A stretch of DNA of 64,000 nucleotides from Telluria aromaticivorans (GTDB lineage: Bacteria; Pseudomonadota; Gammaproteobacteria; Burkholderiales; Burkholderiaceae_D): contig NZ_JABAIV010000003.1 of NCBI RefSeq assembly GCF_013003915.1, forward strand, positions 620,001-684,000. Direction: 5' to 3'. A program made the translations under genes and the position numbers. The notes beneath the pieces are model-generated. The model had not been told where the DNA came from. It was given only the letters and a program-made list of their open reading frames with translations, and did not search any database. Positions 34,990 through 45,804 of the stretch are shown one piece after another (the first letter of the stretch is position 1; every line of letters starts with the position of its first letter).

Positions 34990-37290
34990 TTACTCGATCT
35001 CGACCGTCTCGGCCGGAGCCGGCGGCGGCAGTGCGTCGCCCTCCGGGAACTCGAGCACGACATCGTCCTTCTCGTTCAGGTCCACGGTGATGCGCCCGCC
35101 GTTGACCAGGCGGCCGAACAGCAGCTCGTCGGCCAGCGCCTTGCGGATCATGTCCTGGATCAGGCGCGACATCGGGCGCGCGCCCATCAGCGGATCGAAG
35201 CCCTTCTTCGACAGGAACTTGCGCAGCTTCTCGGTGAAGATGGCTTCCACCTTCTTCTCGTGCAGCTGCTCTTCCAGTTGCATCAGGAACTTGTCCACGA
35301 CGCGAAGGATGATGTCTTCGTCGAGCGCACGGAAGCTGATGGTCGCGTCCAGGCGGTTGCGGAACTCCGGCGTGAACATGCGCTTGATGTCGGCCATCTC
35401 GTCGCCGGCCTGCTTCGAATCCACGAAGCCCACCGAGCGCTTGGTCAGGCTTTCGGCGCCCGCATTCGTGGTCATGATGATGATCACATTGCGGAAGTCG
35501 GCCTTGCGTCCGTTGTTGTCGGTCAGCGTGCCATGGTCCATCACCTGCAGCAGGATGTTGAAAATGTCCGGGTGGGCTTTTTCAATCTCGTCCAGCAGCA
35601 GCACCGCATGCGGCTTCTTGGTGATGGCTTCGGTCAGCAGGCCACCCTGGTCGAAGCCGACATAGCCCGGCGGCGCACCGATCAGGCGCGACACCGCGTG
35701 GCGCTCCATGTACTCGGACATGTCGAAGCGGATCAGCTCGATGCCCAGGATGAAGGCCAGCTGCTTCGCCACCTCGGTCTTGCCGACACCGGTCGGGCCC
35801 GAGAACAGGAAGGAACCGATCGGCTTGTCCTGCTTGCCCAGGCCGGCGCGCGCCATCTTGATGGCCGATGCCAGCGCATCGATCGCAGGGTCCTGGCCGA
35901 ACACCACGTTGCGCAGGTCGCGGTCGATGGTCTGCAGCTTGCTGCGGTCGTCCTGGTTGACCGTTTGCGGCGGGATCCGCGCGATCTTCGCGATGATGTC
36001 CTCGATCTCGGTCTTGCCGATGGTTTTCTTCTGCTTCGACTTCGGCAGGATGCGCTGGGCAGCGCCGGCCTCGTCGATCACGTCGATGGCTTTATCGGGC
36101 AGGTGGCGGTCGTTGATGAAACGCGCCGCCAGCTCGGCCGCGGTGGTCAGCGCCGATGCCGAATATTTCACGCCGTGGTGCTCTTCGAAGCGGGACTTCA
36201 GGCCGCGCAGGATCGCCACGGTCTGCTCGACCGACGGTTCGTTGACGTCGACCTTCTGGAAACGGCGGCTCAGTGCGTGGTCTTTCTCGAACACGCCGCG
36301 GAATTCCGTGAACGTGGTCGCGCCGATGCACTTGAGCTGGCCATTGGCCAGTGCCGGTTTCAGCAGGTTCGATGCATCGAGCGTACCGCCCGAGGCCGAA
36401 CCGGCGCCGATGATCGTGTGGATCTCGTCGATGAACAGGACGCCGTTCGGGGTGTCCTTGAGCTGCTTGAGCACGGCCTTCAGGCGCTGCTCGAAGTCGC
36501 CGCGGTACTTGGTGCCGGCCAGCAGCGCACCCATGTCGAGCGAATACACGACGGCGTTCTGCAGGATTTCGGGCACGTCTTCCTGGACGATGCGCCATGC
36601 CAGGCCTTCGGCGATGGCGGTCTTGCCAACACCGGCTTCGCCCACCAGCAGCGGATTGTTCTTGCGGCGGCGGCACAGGATCTGGATGACGCGGTCGACT
36701 TCTTCCTCGCGCCCGATCAGCGGATCGATCTTGCCGTCCGCGGCCGCCTTGTTCAGGTTCTGGGTGAACTGGTCGAGCGGGCTTTCCTTGGCCTGGCCTT
36801 CGACCTGCGCTTCTTCCACGCCCTCGGACGCCTTGGAGGTGTCGAGCTGCTGGTCCTTGCGCACGCCGTGCGAGATGAAGTTGACCACGTCGAGGCGGGT
36901 CACGCCCTGCTGGTGCAGGTAGTAGACCGCGTGCGAGTCTTTCTCGCCGAAGATCGCCACCAGCACGTTGGCGCCGGTGACTTCTTTTTTGCCGTTGGAC
37001 GCCGACTGCACGTGCATGATCGCACGCTGGATCACGCGCTGGAAACCAAGCGTCGGCTGGGTGTCGACCTCGCCCGTGCCGGGCACGGTCGGGGTGTTAT
37101 CCCCGATGAAATTAGTCAGGGTCTTGCGCAGGTCTTCGATATTGACCGCGCACGCACGCAGGACTTCGGCGGCCGAAGGATTGTCCAGCAGCGCGAGCAG
37201 CAAGTGCTCCACGGTGATGAACTCGTGGCGTGCCTGGCGCGCCTCGACAAAGGCCATGTGTAGGGATACTTCAAGTTCCTGCGCAATCAT
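34990..37290 (-). CDS. clpA: ATP-dependent Clp protease ATP-binding subunit ClpA
   Basis: ClpA is the AAA+ unfoldase that feeds substrates into ClpP in the cytoplasm. The 766-residue protein has the N-terminal Clp domain ([24 protein letters not shown]), a first AAA+ module with Walker A GEAGVGKT and a second with GPTGVGKT, followed by the D2-small domain. A GGAGG motif stands before the ATG at 37290, and the ATG overlaps the clpS stop by four bases (ATGA). The clpS-clpA pairing is standard; ClpS modifies ClpA substrate choice toward N-degron proteins. Confidence 0.97.
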   Translation of the reverse strand: MIAQELEVSLHMAFVEARQARHEFITVEHLLLALLDNPSAAEVLRACAVNIEDLRKTLTNFIGDNTPTVPGTGEVDTQPTLGFQRVIQRAIMHVQSASNGKKEVTGANVLVAIFGEKDSHAVYYLHQQGVTRLDVVNFISHGVRKDQQLDTSKASEGVEEAQVEGQAKESPLDQFTQNLNKAAADGKIDPLIGREEEVDRVIQILCRRRKNNPLLVGEAGVGKTAIAEGLAWRIVQEDVPEILQNAVVYSLDMGALLAGTKYRGDFEQRLKAVLKQLKDTPNGVLFIDEIHTIIGAGSASGGTLDASNLLKPALANGQLKCIGATTFTEFRGVFEKDHALSRRFQKVDVNEPSVEQTVAILRGLKSRFEEHHGVKYSASALTTAAELAARFINDRHLPDKAIDVIDEAGAAQRILPKSKQKKTIGKTEIEDIIAKIARIPPQTVNQDDRSKLQTIDRDLRNVVFGQDPAIDALASAIKMARAGLGKQDKPIGSFLFSGPTGVGKTEVAKQLAFILGIELIRFDMSEYMERHAVSRLIGAPPGYVGFDQGGLLTEAITKKPHAVLLLDEIEKAHPDIFNILLQVMDHGTLTDNNGRKADFRNVIIIMTTNAGAESLTKRSVGFVDSKQAGDEMADIKRMFTPEFRNRLDATISFRALDEDIILRVVDKFLMQLEEQLHEKKVEAIFTEKLRKFLSKKGFDPLMGARPMSRLIQDMIRKALADELLFGRLVNGGRITVDLNEKDDVVLEFPEGDALPPPAPAETVEIE

Positions 37291-37589
37291 ACTTCCTCCA
37301 TCACGCATTGCAGGGGATGCCCTGCCTTACGCGCATGCGTTAAGACAAACTCCACTTTGGTACACGCTATATCTTTGGAAAACACTCCACAGACCCCTTT
37401 CCCATGACGGTGCACGGAAAGCATGATCTGGGTAGCCGTTTCGCGGTCCTTGTTGAAATACTCCTGGATCACCGCTACCACGAATTCCATCGGCGTGTAG
37501 TCGTCGTTCAGCAATGCCACCTGGTACAAAGGTGGCGGTTTTACGGTCTGCCGCTCCAGCAGCTGTTCGGTTTCATGCTTCGTAGCCAT
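37287..37589 (-). CDS. clpS: ATP-dependent Clp protease adaptor ClpS
   Basis: ClpS delivers N-end-rule substrates to ClpA. The 100-residue protein has the conserved core [18 protein letters not shown], with the N-degron pocket residues, and [20 protein letters not shown] near the middle. The start codon has no Shine-Dalgarno sequence, and a promoter-like TTGGCA/TAGAAT pair ends six bases before the ATG, so the transcript is probably leaderless. Confidence 0.96.
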   Translation of the reverse strand: MATKHETEQLLERQTVKPPPLYQVALLNDDYTPMEFVVAVIQEYFNKDRETATQIMLSVHRHGKGVCGVFSKDIACTKVEFVLTHARKAGHPLQCVMEEV

Positions 37590-37595
37590 GGGCGT

Positions 37596-37623
37596 ATTCT
37601 AATGCTTTCGGTATCGGTGCCAA
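37596..37623 (-). promoter_or_regulatory. Promoter of clpS-clpA
   Basis: On the minus strand TTGGCA (37623-37618) and TAGAAT (37601-37596) are separated by 16 bases, each matching five of six consensus positions. The start point would fall at or within a base or two of the clpS ATG. Confidence 0.6.
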
Positions 37624-37762
37624 GCGTAAACATCAGCTCGTTCTCATGTGCTTTCCATCTTACTTGTTTTCTCCTGAATGCGCAGATGGCGATCCAATTG
37701 ACGAAATCAAGAGCCGGGTTAGCTCTGCTGTAGGAAATTTGGCAACACCTGCTCAAAAGCGC

Positions 37763-37791
37763 TTGACTTACGTGGTTATTCCACCAACAAT
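37763..37791 (+). promoter_or_regulatory. Possible promoter of the cold-shock gene
   Basis: TTGACT and AACAAT are separated by 17 bases and lie about 118 bases before the cold-shock ATG. The -35 is good and the -10 only fair. It would give a leader of about 110 bases, AT-rich compared with the surroundings, in agreement with the long structured leaders of cspA genes. The rest of the 319-base gap between clpS and this gene shows no gene. Confidence 0.45.
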
Positions 37792-37908
37792 GCAGTTGTC
37801 AACACTGTACTTTTAGTCTCGTTGATAAGAAGTGAGCAGGCTAGGAGGGGGCAAGAGGCTTCTTGCTTTTATGGCTCGTGTGATTTGTTTTTAATTGAAG
37901 GTTCTTTT

Positions 37909-38112
37909 ATGGCAACTGGTACTGTTAAGTGGTTCAATGATTCCAAAGGCTTTGGCTTCATCACTCCTGATGACGGCGGCGAAGATCTGTTCGCGCACTT
38001 TTCCGCAATCAACATGAACGGTTTTAAGACCCTCAAAGAAGGTCAAAAAGTCCAATTCGAAGTCACGCAAGGCCCGAAAGGCAAGCAAGCTTCCAACATC
38101 CAGGGTAACTAA
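37909..38112 (+). CDS. Cold-shock protein, CspA family
   Basis: This is a 67-residue single cold-shock domain that binds single-stranded RNA or DNA and acts as an RNA chaperone. RNP1 appears as KGFGFI and RNP2 as DLFAHF, and the protein starts with the usual [18 protein letters not shown]. The upstream leader is long and AT-rich, and a GAAGG motif precedes the ATG. A strong terminator follows. Paralogues exist in most relatives, so a specific csp letter is not assigned. Confidence 0.97.
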   Translation: MATGTVKWFNDSKGFGFITPDDGGEDLFAHFSAINMNGFKTLKEGQKVQFEVTQGPKGKQASNIQGN

Positions 38113-38131
38113 TCGTTCCCCTCCCGGAAGC

Positions 38132-38160
38132 AAAAAACCCCGCTGCTGCGGGGTTTTTTT
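38132..38160. terminator. Bidirectional terminator between cold-shock gene and icd
   Basis: The stem CCCCGC / GCGGGG with a TGCT loop is flanked by A5-6 on the left and T8 on the right, so it can stop transcription from both the cold-shock gene and icd. Confidence 0.92.
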
Positions 38161-38202
38161 TCGCCCTGCCCCTCACGGGCAGTGCTTTCGCCAACCGGCC
38201 CC

Positions 38203-39456
38203 TTACATCTGCTCGATCATCACTTCGCCAAAGCCCGAGCACGAGACCTGGGTCGCGCCTTCCATCAGGCGCGCGAAATCGTAGGTGACCTTCTTGGATG
38301 TGATCGCCTTTTCCATGGAGCTGATGATCAGGTCGGCTGCCTCGATCCAGCCCATGTGGCGCAGCATCATCTCGGCCGAGAGAATGAGCGAACCCGGGTT
38401 CACGTAATCCTTGCCCGCATACTTCGGCGCGGTGCCGTGGGTGGCTTCGAACATCGCCACCGAATCGGACATGTTGGCGCCCGGCGCGATGCCGATGCCG
38501 CCAACCTGCGCGGCCAGCGCGTCGGAGATATAGTCGCCGTTCAGGTTCAGGGTGGCGATCACGCTGTATTCTGCCGGACGCAGCAGGATCTGCTGCAGGA
38601 AGGCGTCGGCGATCGAATCCTTGACCGTGATCTCGCGGCCCGTCTTTGGGTTCTTGATCTTGCACCATGGGCCGCCATCGACCAGCTCGGCGCCGAATTC
38701 CTTTTGCGCCAGCGCATAGGCCCAGTCGCGGAAGCCGCCTTCGGTGTACTTCATGATATTGCCCTTATGGACAATCGTGACCGAAGGCTTGTCGTTGTCG
38801 AGCGCGTACTGGATTGCCTTGCGCACCAGGCGTTCGGTGCCTTCGCGCGAAACCGGCTTGACGCCGAGGCCCGAGCTCTCCGGGAAGCGGATTTTCTTGA
38901 CGCCCATTTCCTCGGTCAGGAACTTGATCACCTTCTTCACTTCCGGCGAGCCCTCGGCCCATTCGATGCCGGCGTAGATGTCTTCCGAGTTCTCGCGGAA
39001 GATCACCATGTCGGTCTTTTCCGGCTGCTTCAGCGGCGAAGGCACGCCGGCGAAATAGCGCACCGGGCGCAGGCAGACGTACAGGTCGAGTTCCTGGCGC
39101 AGCGCGACGTTGAGCGAACGGATGCCGCCGCCGACCGGCGTGGTCAGCGGACCCTTGATCGAGACCACGTAGTCCTTCAGCACCTCGAGGGTTTCGCTTG
39201 GGAGCCACACGTCCGGGCCATAGATGCCGGTCGATTTTTCGCCGGCATAGATTTCCATCCAGCTGATCTTGCGCGCGCCACCATAGGCCTTCGCCACCGC
39301 CGCATCGACCACCTTGATCATGACCGGGGTGATGTCGACGCCGGTGCCGTCACCTTCGATATAGGGGATGGTCGGATTGTCCGGCACGCTGAGCGAAAAA
39401 TCGGCGCTGACGGTGATTTTCTGGCCGTCGGCCGGGACCTTGATATGTTGGTACAT
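38203..39456 (-). CDS. icd: NADP-dependent isocitrate dehydrogenase (dimeric type)
   Basis: This is the E. coli-type homodimeric enzyme converting isocitrate to 2-oxoglutarate and CO2 with NADPH formation. The 417-residue protein has the substrate-binding serine region [13 protein letters not shown], which in E. coli Icd is the site phosphorylated by AceK, the metal-binding region, and [36 protein letters not shown] stands before the ATG at 39456. Upstream it carries the promoter-like block and 14-base palindrome also found before the second isocitrate dehydrogenase gene in this window. Confidence 0.97.
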   Translation of the reverse strand: MYQHIKVPADGQKITVSADFSLSVPDNPTIPYIEGDGTGVDITPVMIKVVDAAVAKAYGGARKISWMEIYAGEKSTGIYGPDVWLPSETLEVLKDYVVSIKGPLTTPVGGGIRSLNVALRQELDLYVCLRPVRYFAGVPSPLKQPEKTDMVIFRENSEDIYAGIEWAEGSPEVKKVIKFLTEEMGVKKIRFPESSGLGVKPVSREGTERLVRKAIQYALDNDKPSVTIVHKGNIMKYTEGGFRDWAYALAQKEFGAELVDGGPWCKIKNPKTGREITVKDSIADAFLQQILLRPAEYSVIATLNLNGDYISDALAAQVGGIGIAPGANMSDSVAMFEATHGTAPKYAGKDYVNPGSLILSAEMMLRHMGWIEAADLIISSMEKAITSKKVTYDFARLMEGATQVSCSGFGEVMIEQM

Positions 39457-39597
39457 CGTCTTCTCCCAAGTGGTCGCGGGGCAGGCCGCCGGCGCGGCGT
39501 CGGGCGGGCCTGCCAACATGAACTAAAATGCGGAACTAAAAAGTGGAACTCACACGCGGAACTACGGTGCGCAGGCTGGCAAAATCTGCGGCTGCAA

Positions 39598-39645
39598 GTC
39601 TTGTATAAGACGCTGGTTGCGTCTTGCATTATGCACCAGTATTTT
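39598..39645 (-). promoter_or_regulatory. Promoter-operator block shared by both isocitrate dehydrogenase genes (copy 1)
   Basis: The plus strand shows GTCTTGTATAAGAC (39598-39611) and CATTATGCACCAGTATTTT (39627-39645). Read on the minus strand, the second block contains CATAAT as a -10 candidate, which places the palindrome at about +10 to +23, a repressor position. The second copy at 42735-42784 has nearly the same spacing. A further inverted repeat GACGC-N5-GCGTC lies between the two elements. Confidence 0.65.
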
Positions 39646-39710
39646 CCGAGGCGCCATGTCGTGCCTCTTCCCTAGCCTATTCCTTCTTTATTTGCTCCCA
39701 TTTGCAATTC

Positions 39711-40259
39711 ATGGCACTGATACTCTTCAATAAACCATTCCAGGTGCTGTGCCAGTTCTCGGCGCAGGACGGCCGCGAAACCCTGGCCAATTACGTGACG
39801 ATCCCGAATATCTATCCCGCCGGCCGCCTCGATGCCGACAGCGAAGGCCTGATGCTGCTCACCGACGACGGCAAGCTGCAGCACAAGATCGCGCACCCGG
39901 ACCACAAGGAAGCCAAGACCTACCTGGTGCAGGTGGATGGCGTACCAAGCGCGGACGCATTAGCGCGCCTGCAGGCGCCGCTCGACCTGGGCGATTTCGT
40001 GACCAAGCGCTGCAAGGCAGTGCGGATCGCCGAACCGGAATGGCTGTGGCCGCGCAACCCGCCGATCCGTGCGCGCGCGGACAAGCCTACGAGCTGGCTC
40101 GCGATCACGCTGGAAGAAGGCAAGAACCGCCAGGTGCGCCGGATGACGGCGGCGGTAGGCTTGCCGACACTGCGGCTGGTGCGCAGCAGTATCGGGCCGT
40201 TTTCGCTGGCGACGCATCCCTTGATGCCGGGGGAGTTCATCGAAGTCCGATACCCGTAG
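39711..40259 (+). CDS. rluE: 23S rRNA pseudouridine(2457) synthase RluE
   Basis: RluE converts a specific uridine of 23S rRNA to pseudouridine. The 182-residue protein starts MALILFNKPFQVLCQFSAQDGRETL and has the catalytic aspartate in the RsuA-family motif AGRLDADSEGLMLLT; EWLWPRNPPIRARADKPTSWL and EGKNRQVRRMTAAVGLPTLRLVR follow closely the known RluE sequence. No N-terminal S4 domain is present, as expected. The gene ends CCG-TAG at the left end of a dispersed repeat, so its stop codon comes from the repeat. Confidence 0.93.
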   Translation: MALILFNKPFQVLCQFSAQDGRETLANYVTIPNIYPAGRLDADSEGLMLLTDDGKLQHKIAHPDHKEAKTYLVQVDGVPSADALARLQAPLDLGDFVTKRCKAVRIAEPEWLWPRNPPIRARADKPTSWLAITLEEGKNRQVRRMTAAVGLPTLRLVRSSIGPFSLATHPLMPGEFIEVRYP

Positions 40260-40369
40260 GGTGGGCGGGTCCTCCCGCCCACGCGGTGATCGTTTGAAGC
40301 AAAATCATCCGGCACGAAAGCGGAGCCGTTAACAATCACCGCGTGGGCGGACAAGCCGCCCACCCTACG
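40253..40369. repeat. Two-hairpin dispersed repeat, copy 6, complete
   Basis: CCGTAGGGTGGGCGGG / CCCGCCCACGCGGTGATCG with GTTTGAAG forms the left half, and ATCACCGCGTGGGCGG / CCGCCCACCCTACG the right half. The first bases form the rluE stop codon. It separates the convergent rluE and monomeric icd genes. Confidence 0.88.
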
Positions 40370-40380
40370 AGAGCAAAAAA

Positions 40381-40404
40381 AACGCCGACCCTCAGGTCGG
40401 CGTT
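40381..40404 (-). terminator. Terminator after monomeric icd
   Basis: A ten-base perfect stem AACGCCGACC / GGTCGGCGTT with a CTCA loop is followed on the minus strand by eight T residues. Confidence 0.92.
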
Positions 40405-40427
40405 CTCACATCAGCTCCCGCTGGCGA

Positions 40428-42662
<2,235 letters not shown>

Positions 42663-42734
42663 ACGCTTTTTCCTCGATGCGCGCGGGTGGGCGCGGTGTC
42701 TAAAACAGGTGTGAATATCGGTCTCAAAATCCAA

Positions 42735-42784
42735 GTCTTCTATAAGACATAAGACGAGCGTTTCACATTATGCACCAGTATTTT
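42735..42784 (-). promoter_or_regulatory. Promoter-operator block shared by both isocitrate dehydrogenase genes (copy 2)
   Basis: GTCTTCTATAAGAC (42735-42748) is the palindrome, and CATTATGCACCAGTATTTT (42766-42784) is identical to the block before dimeric icd; GGCGCCA follows at nearly the same distance in both. An extra TAAGAC half-site follows the palindrome. On the minus strand the -10 candidate CATAAT puts the palindrome about 12 bases downstream of the start point. The remaining 100 bases before the rpsT terminator hold nothing that I recognise. Confidence 0.65.
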
Positions 42785-42893
42785 ACTGGGCGCCACGGTT
42801 TTAGGATATCCGCCATTGGCCGGGAGGGACGCCCGCTACGCCTCAGGATGGGGCCGCCGCGGCATGGCAAAGATATGGTTCGGCAAGCAAAAA

Positions 42894-42921
42894 AACCCGC
42901 CGGACCAAAGGTCGGACGGGT
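42894..42921 (-). terminator. Terminator after rpsT
   Basis: The long stem ACCCGCCGGACC / GGTCGGACGGGT, with one G-T-type mismatch region and an AAA loop, is followed on the minus strand by seven T residues. It lies about 50 bases beyond the rpsT stop. Confidence 0.9.
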
Positions 42922-42973
42922 CTTTCTACTGCACAGAACTGCCTGCGCGGCCGGAGCCGCACGCACGGGGCTA

Positions 42974-43240
42974 TTAAGCCGACAGTGCTTTCAGGGCTGC
43001 AGCCAGGCGGCTCTTGTGGCGCGCTGCTTTGTTCTTGTGGATGATCTTCTTGTCAGCGATGCTGTCGATGGTCGACACCGATTGCTGGAAGATGGTGGTT
43101 GCTGCGGCCTTGTCGCCAGCCTGGATGGCCTTGCGAACTGCCTTGATTGCGGTGCGCAGGGTCGAACGCTGCGACGAGTTGTGCGCGTTTTGCTTAACTG
43201 CTTGACGAGCGCGTTTGCGCGCTTGTGCGGTATTTGCCAT
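42974..43240 (-). CDS. rpsT: 30S ribosomal protein S20
   Basis: S20 is a small helical protein that binds 16S rRNA early in 30S assembly. The 88-residue product begins [39 protein letters not shown], which is typical for the family, and ends [18 protein letters not shown]. The ATG at 43240 is used; an upstream frame extension is not conserved. It is monocistronic with a good sigma-70 promoter and a terminator, and it is divergent from murJ, a common arrangement in proteobacteria. Confidence 0.98.
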   Translation of the reverse strand: MANTAQARKRARQAVKQNAHNSSQRSTLRTAIKAVRKAIQAGDKAAATTIFQQSVSTIDSIADKKIIHKNKAARHKSRLAAALKALSA

Positions 43241-43354
43241 GAAATTTCCTAAATCGGGGTCAAGTTGCGTTTGCAAACATTAGCGAGTGAAACCGGCGCT
43301 TTCGGTGCCTGCCCAACGATTAGTGTCTGCTAACAGAATTCAGTACAGCCCACG

Positions 43355-43383
43355 ATTATAGCGAAGGAATCGGGTATCGGCAA
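43355..43383 (-). promoter_or_regulatory. Sigma-70 promoter of rpsT
   Basis: On the minus strand TTGCCG (43383-43378) and a perfect TATAAT (43360-43355) are separated by exactly 17 bases. The start point near 43348 gives a leader of about 108 bases, long enough for the autoregulation known for S20 mRNAs. Confidence 0.78.
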
Positions 43384-43479
43384 TTCATAAATCAATAATT
43401 GTCGTCCGCACCACGCCTGTAAAACGAATAAATTGCTCTCGCGACCCCGTGCGCCCGGACTGGCTTGGTGTTGCCCAAG

Positions 43480-43485
43480 TATAAT
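43480..43485 (+). promoter_or_regulatory. -10 element abutting the murJ start
   Basis: A perfect TATAAT ends eight bases before the murJ ATG and no Shine-Dalgarno sequence lies between them. The transcript would begin at or just before the ATG. The -35 region is weak. Confidence 0.55.
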
Positions 43486-43493
43486 CCCCGCCC

Positions 43494-45044
43494 ATGAACC
43501 TGCTCCGTACCCTCGCTGCCATTTCCAGCATGACCATGGTGTCCCGCGTCACCGGCCTGTTGCGTGACAGCCTGTTCGCGGCCGCCTTCGGCGCCTCGAA
43601 TTTCACCGACGCCTTTAACATCGCCTTTCGCCTGCCAAATTTGCTGCGGCGCCTGTTCGCCGAGGGTGCGTTCTCCCAGGCCTTCGTCCCGATCCTGACC
43701 GAATACAAGACCAGGCACGGCCAGGACGCAACCAAGACCCTGGTCGACCATGTGGCCACGGTACTGATCTGGGCGACCATTTTGGTCAGCATCGCCGGCA
43801 TCGTGGCCGCCCCGGTCCTGATCCTGTGGATCGGCGGCGGGCTGCAGCGTGAACCGGCCGCCTTCGATGCCGCGGTCGTCATGACCCAGATGATGTTCCC
43901 CTACATCGCCTGCATGGCCTTCGTGGCGCTGTCGAGCGGCATCCTGAATACCTGGCGCCAGTTCAAGATCCCGGCCATCACCCCGGTGCTGCTGAACCTG
44001 TCGTTCATCTTTGCCGCCCTGGTCATGTCCGATTATTTCGAGCAGCCGATTTACGCCATGGCCGTGGGCGTCTGCATCGGCGGCGTGCTGCAGGTGGCGG
44101 TGCAGTTGCCCTCGCTGATCAAGCTCGGCATGCTGCCGCGCATCTCGCTCAATCCGCTCAAAGGCCTGCGCGACGCCGGCGTGCATCGCATGCTGGGCAA
44201 GATGGGCCCGGCCGTGTTCGCCGTCGCGGCAGCCCAGATCAGCCTCTTGATCAATACCACCATCGCGGCCGGGCTGGCCGCCGGCGCGGTCACCGCCCTG
44301 CAATACGCCGACCGCCTGATGGAGCTGCCCACCGCACTGCTGGGCGTGGCGCTGGGCACCATCCTGCTGCCCGGGCTGGCCAAGGCCAATACCGAGGGCG
44401 ACACCCAGGAATACTCGTCCCTGCTCGACTGGGGGCTGCGCCTTACTTTTCTTTTGGCGATCCCGTCGGCGGTCGGCCTGGCCACCCTGGCGACACCGAT
44501 GATCGCCACCCTCTTCCATTACGGTAAATTCGACGCCGGCGATGTCGCTGCCTCGTCGATGCCGCTGATGGCCTACAGCGCCGGCCTGCTTGGCTTCATC
44601 CTGGTGAAAACCCTGGCGCCGGCCTTCTTCGCGCGCCAGGAAGTGCGCACGCCGGTGAAGATCGCGGTCGGCGTGCTGGTCGCCACCCAGCTGATGAACC
44701 TGGTGTTCGTGCCGCTGTTCGGCGTGGCCGGCCTGGCGCTGTCGATCGGCGTCGGGGCCTGCATCAATGCAGCCTTCCTGTATGCGGGACTGCGCCGCCG
44801 CCAGATCTACGTGCCGCAGCCGGGCTGGGGCAAGTTCGTGCTCAAGCTGGTGATCGCGGTGGGCGTGATGGGCGCGGTGTCGTGGTTCGCCCAGGCCCAG
44901 TTCGACTGGATCGCGCTGCGTGCCACGCCGCTGCTGCGTGCCGGCGCACTGGCGGGCATCATCGCCGCCGCCGCCCTGGCCTATTTCGCCGTGCTGCTGG
45001 CGCTGGGCTTCCGGCCGCGCGACTTCAAGCGCCGCTCCAAGTAA
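43494..45044 (+). CDS. murJ: Lipid II flippase MurJ
   Basis: MurJ moves the peptidoglycan precursor lipid II across the inner membrane. The 516-residue protein starts MNLLRTLAAISSMTMVSRVTGLLRDSLFAAAFG, the family start, and has about fourteen membrane helices. The conserved RLPNLLRRLFAEGAFSQAFVPI and the arginine/aspartate residues of the central cavity region are present. It is divergent from rpsT and converges on the secretion operon, with 12 bases between the stop codons. The mRNA may be leaderless. Confidence 0.96.
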   Translation: MNLLRTLAAISSMTMVSRVTGLLRDSLFAAAFGASNFTDAFNIAFRLPNLLRRLFAEGAFSQAFVPILTEYKTRHGQDATKTLVDHVATVLIWATILVSIAGIVAAPVLILWIGGGLQREPAAFDAAVVMTQMMFPYIACMAFVALSSGILNTWRQFKIPAITPVLLNLSFIFAALVMSDYFEQPIYAMAVGVCIGGVLQVAVQLPSLIKLGMLPRISLNPLKGLRDAGVHRMLGKMGPAVFAVAAAQISLLINTTIAAGLAAGAVTALQYADRLMELPTALLGVALGTILLPGLAKANTEGDTQEYSSLLDWGLRLTFLLAIPSAVGLATLATPMIATLFHYGKFDAGDVAASSMPLMAYSAGLLGFILVKTLAPAFFARQEVRTPVKIAVGVLVATQLMNLVFVPLFGVAGLALSIGVGACINAAFLYAGLRRRQIYVPQPGWGKFVLKLVIAVGVMGAVSWFAQAQFDWIALRATPLLRAGALAGIIAAAALAYFAVLLALGFRPRDFKRRSK

Positions 45045-45056
45045 TCCACAAGGGGC

Positions 45057-45803
45057 TTAGCGCCCCGATTCCTGGGCCGGAGCTTCCTTCGGCTCGTCCT
45101 TGTCCTTCTCTTCCTTCTTGTCGTCGTCGGACTCGTCTTGCGCGGGCGGCTCGTCCTGCGGCGGTTCGGGCTCGGGTTCCGGCTCCGGTTCGGCGCGCGG
45201 CGGCGGTTTCAGTTCCTGCATCGGCGCCTGGGCCGCCACCGGTTCGGCCACCGGCCCGGCCGGCAGCTCGGGCGGCGGCTCCATCGTCACCTGCGGCTGG
45301 GGTGCACCCGGCCGTGCGGTGGGCGCTGCGCCCTGCCCCTGGGCCATGAACTTCCAGTCCGCCAGGCGTTCCTTGTTCTCGAAATTGGGGAAGCGCTCGT
45401 CGAACTTCGCCAGCTTGAGCGGCTGCCGTTGCGACAAACTGTGCACGCCGAGAATGCGGCCGCCCTCGCCGGCGCGTACCAGTCCCCACTCGGCCTGGCC
45501 GGTCACCGGGTCGACGAAGATCTTGCGCAGGTGGCGGCGCGGGCTCGGGAAGCGCGTATCGCGCAGCAGTTCCTGCAGCGACAGCGGTTGCGGGGGCTGG
45601 CCGCGCGGGGTGGCCTCGGCATAGCTCTTGAGCGCGGCGCTGAATTGAAAGCCGATTTCCAGCAGTTCGGTTTCGGCCTGGGCGCGCTGCAGCAGCGCGC
45701 CCACCTTCATGGTCGCTGCGCCGACCAGGCCGATGATGAAGACAAAGATGATCAGGCCGAGGTAGGTGAACCCGGCCTGGCGCGAAGCTGCCCTGCTCAG
45801 CAC
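45057..45803 (-). CDS. Pseudopilin-like protein with charged C-terminal tail
   Basis: This is the last gene of the secretion operon. The 248-residue protein has a type IV prepilin-like N-terminus, SRQAGFTYLGLIIFVFIIGLVG, with glycine at -1 and phenylalanine at +1 but glycine in place of glutamate at +5, as in tip-type minor pseudopilins. The middle contains a short DPVTGQAEWGLV segment. From about residue 165 the chain becomes proline-, glutamate- and then Asp/Lys-rich, a low-complexity tail of some 80 residues. The GTG start at 45803 follows the upstream stop by one base; no ATG fits better. The function within the pseudopilus is unknown. Confidence 0.75.
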   Translation of the reverse strand: MLSRAASRQAGFTYLGLIIFVFIIGLVGAATMKVGALLQRAQAETELLEIGFQFSAALKSYAEATPRGQPPQPLSLQELLRDTRFPSPRRHLRKIFVDPVTGQAEWGLVRAGEGGRILGVHSLSQRQPLKLAKFDERFPNFENKERLADWKFMAQGQGAAPTARPGAPQPQVTMEPPPELPAGPVAEPVAAQAPMQELKPPPRAEPEPEPEPEPPQDEPPAQDESDDDKKEEKDKDEPKEAPAQESGR

Positions 45804-45804
45804 C

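Noticed and set aside
34144..37263. Very long plus-strand open frame across the S41 gene start and clpA
   Set aside because: It spans two real genes and their intergenic repeats and terminator on the opposite strand, and has no family motif.
42763..42966. 67-codon minus-strand frame between monomeric icd and rpsT
   Set aside because: It runs through the rpsT terminator and the shared promoter block and has no domain or ribosome binding site.
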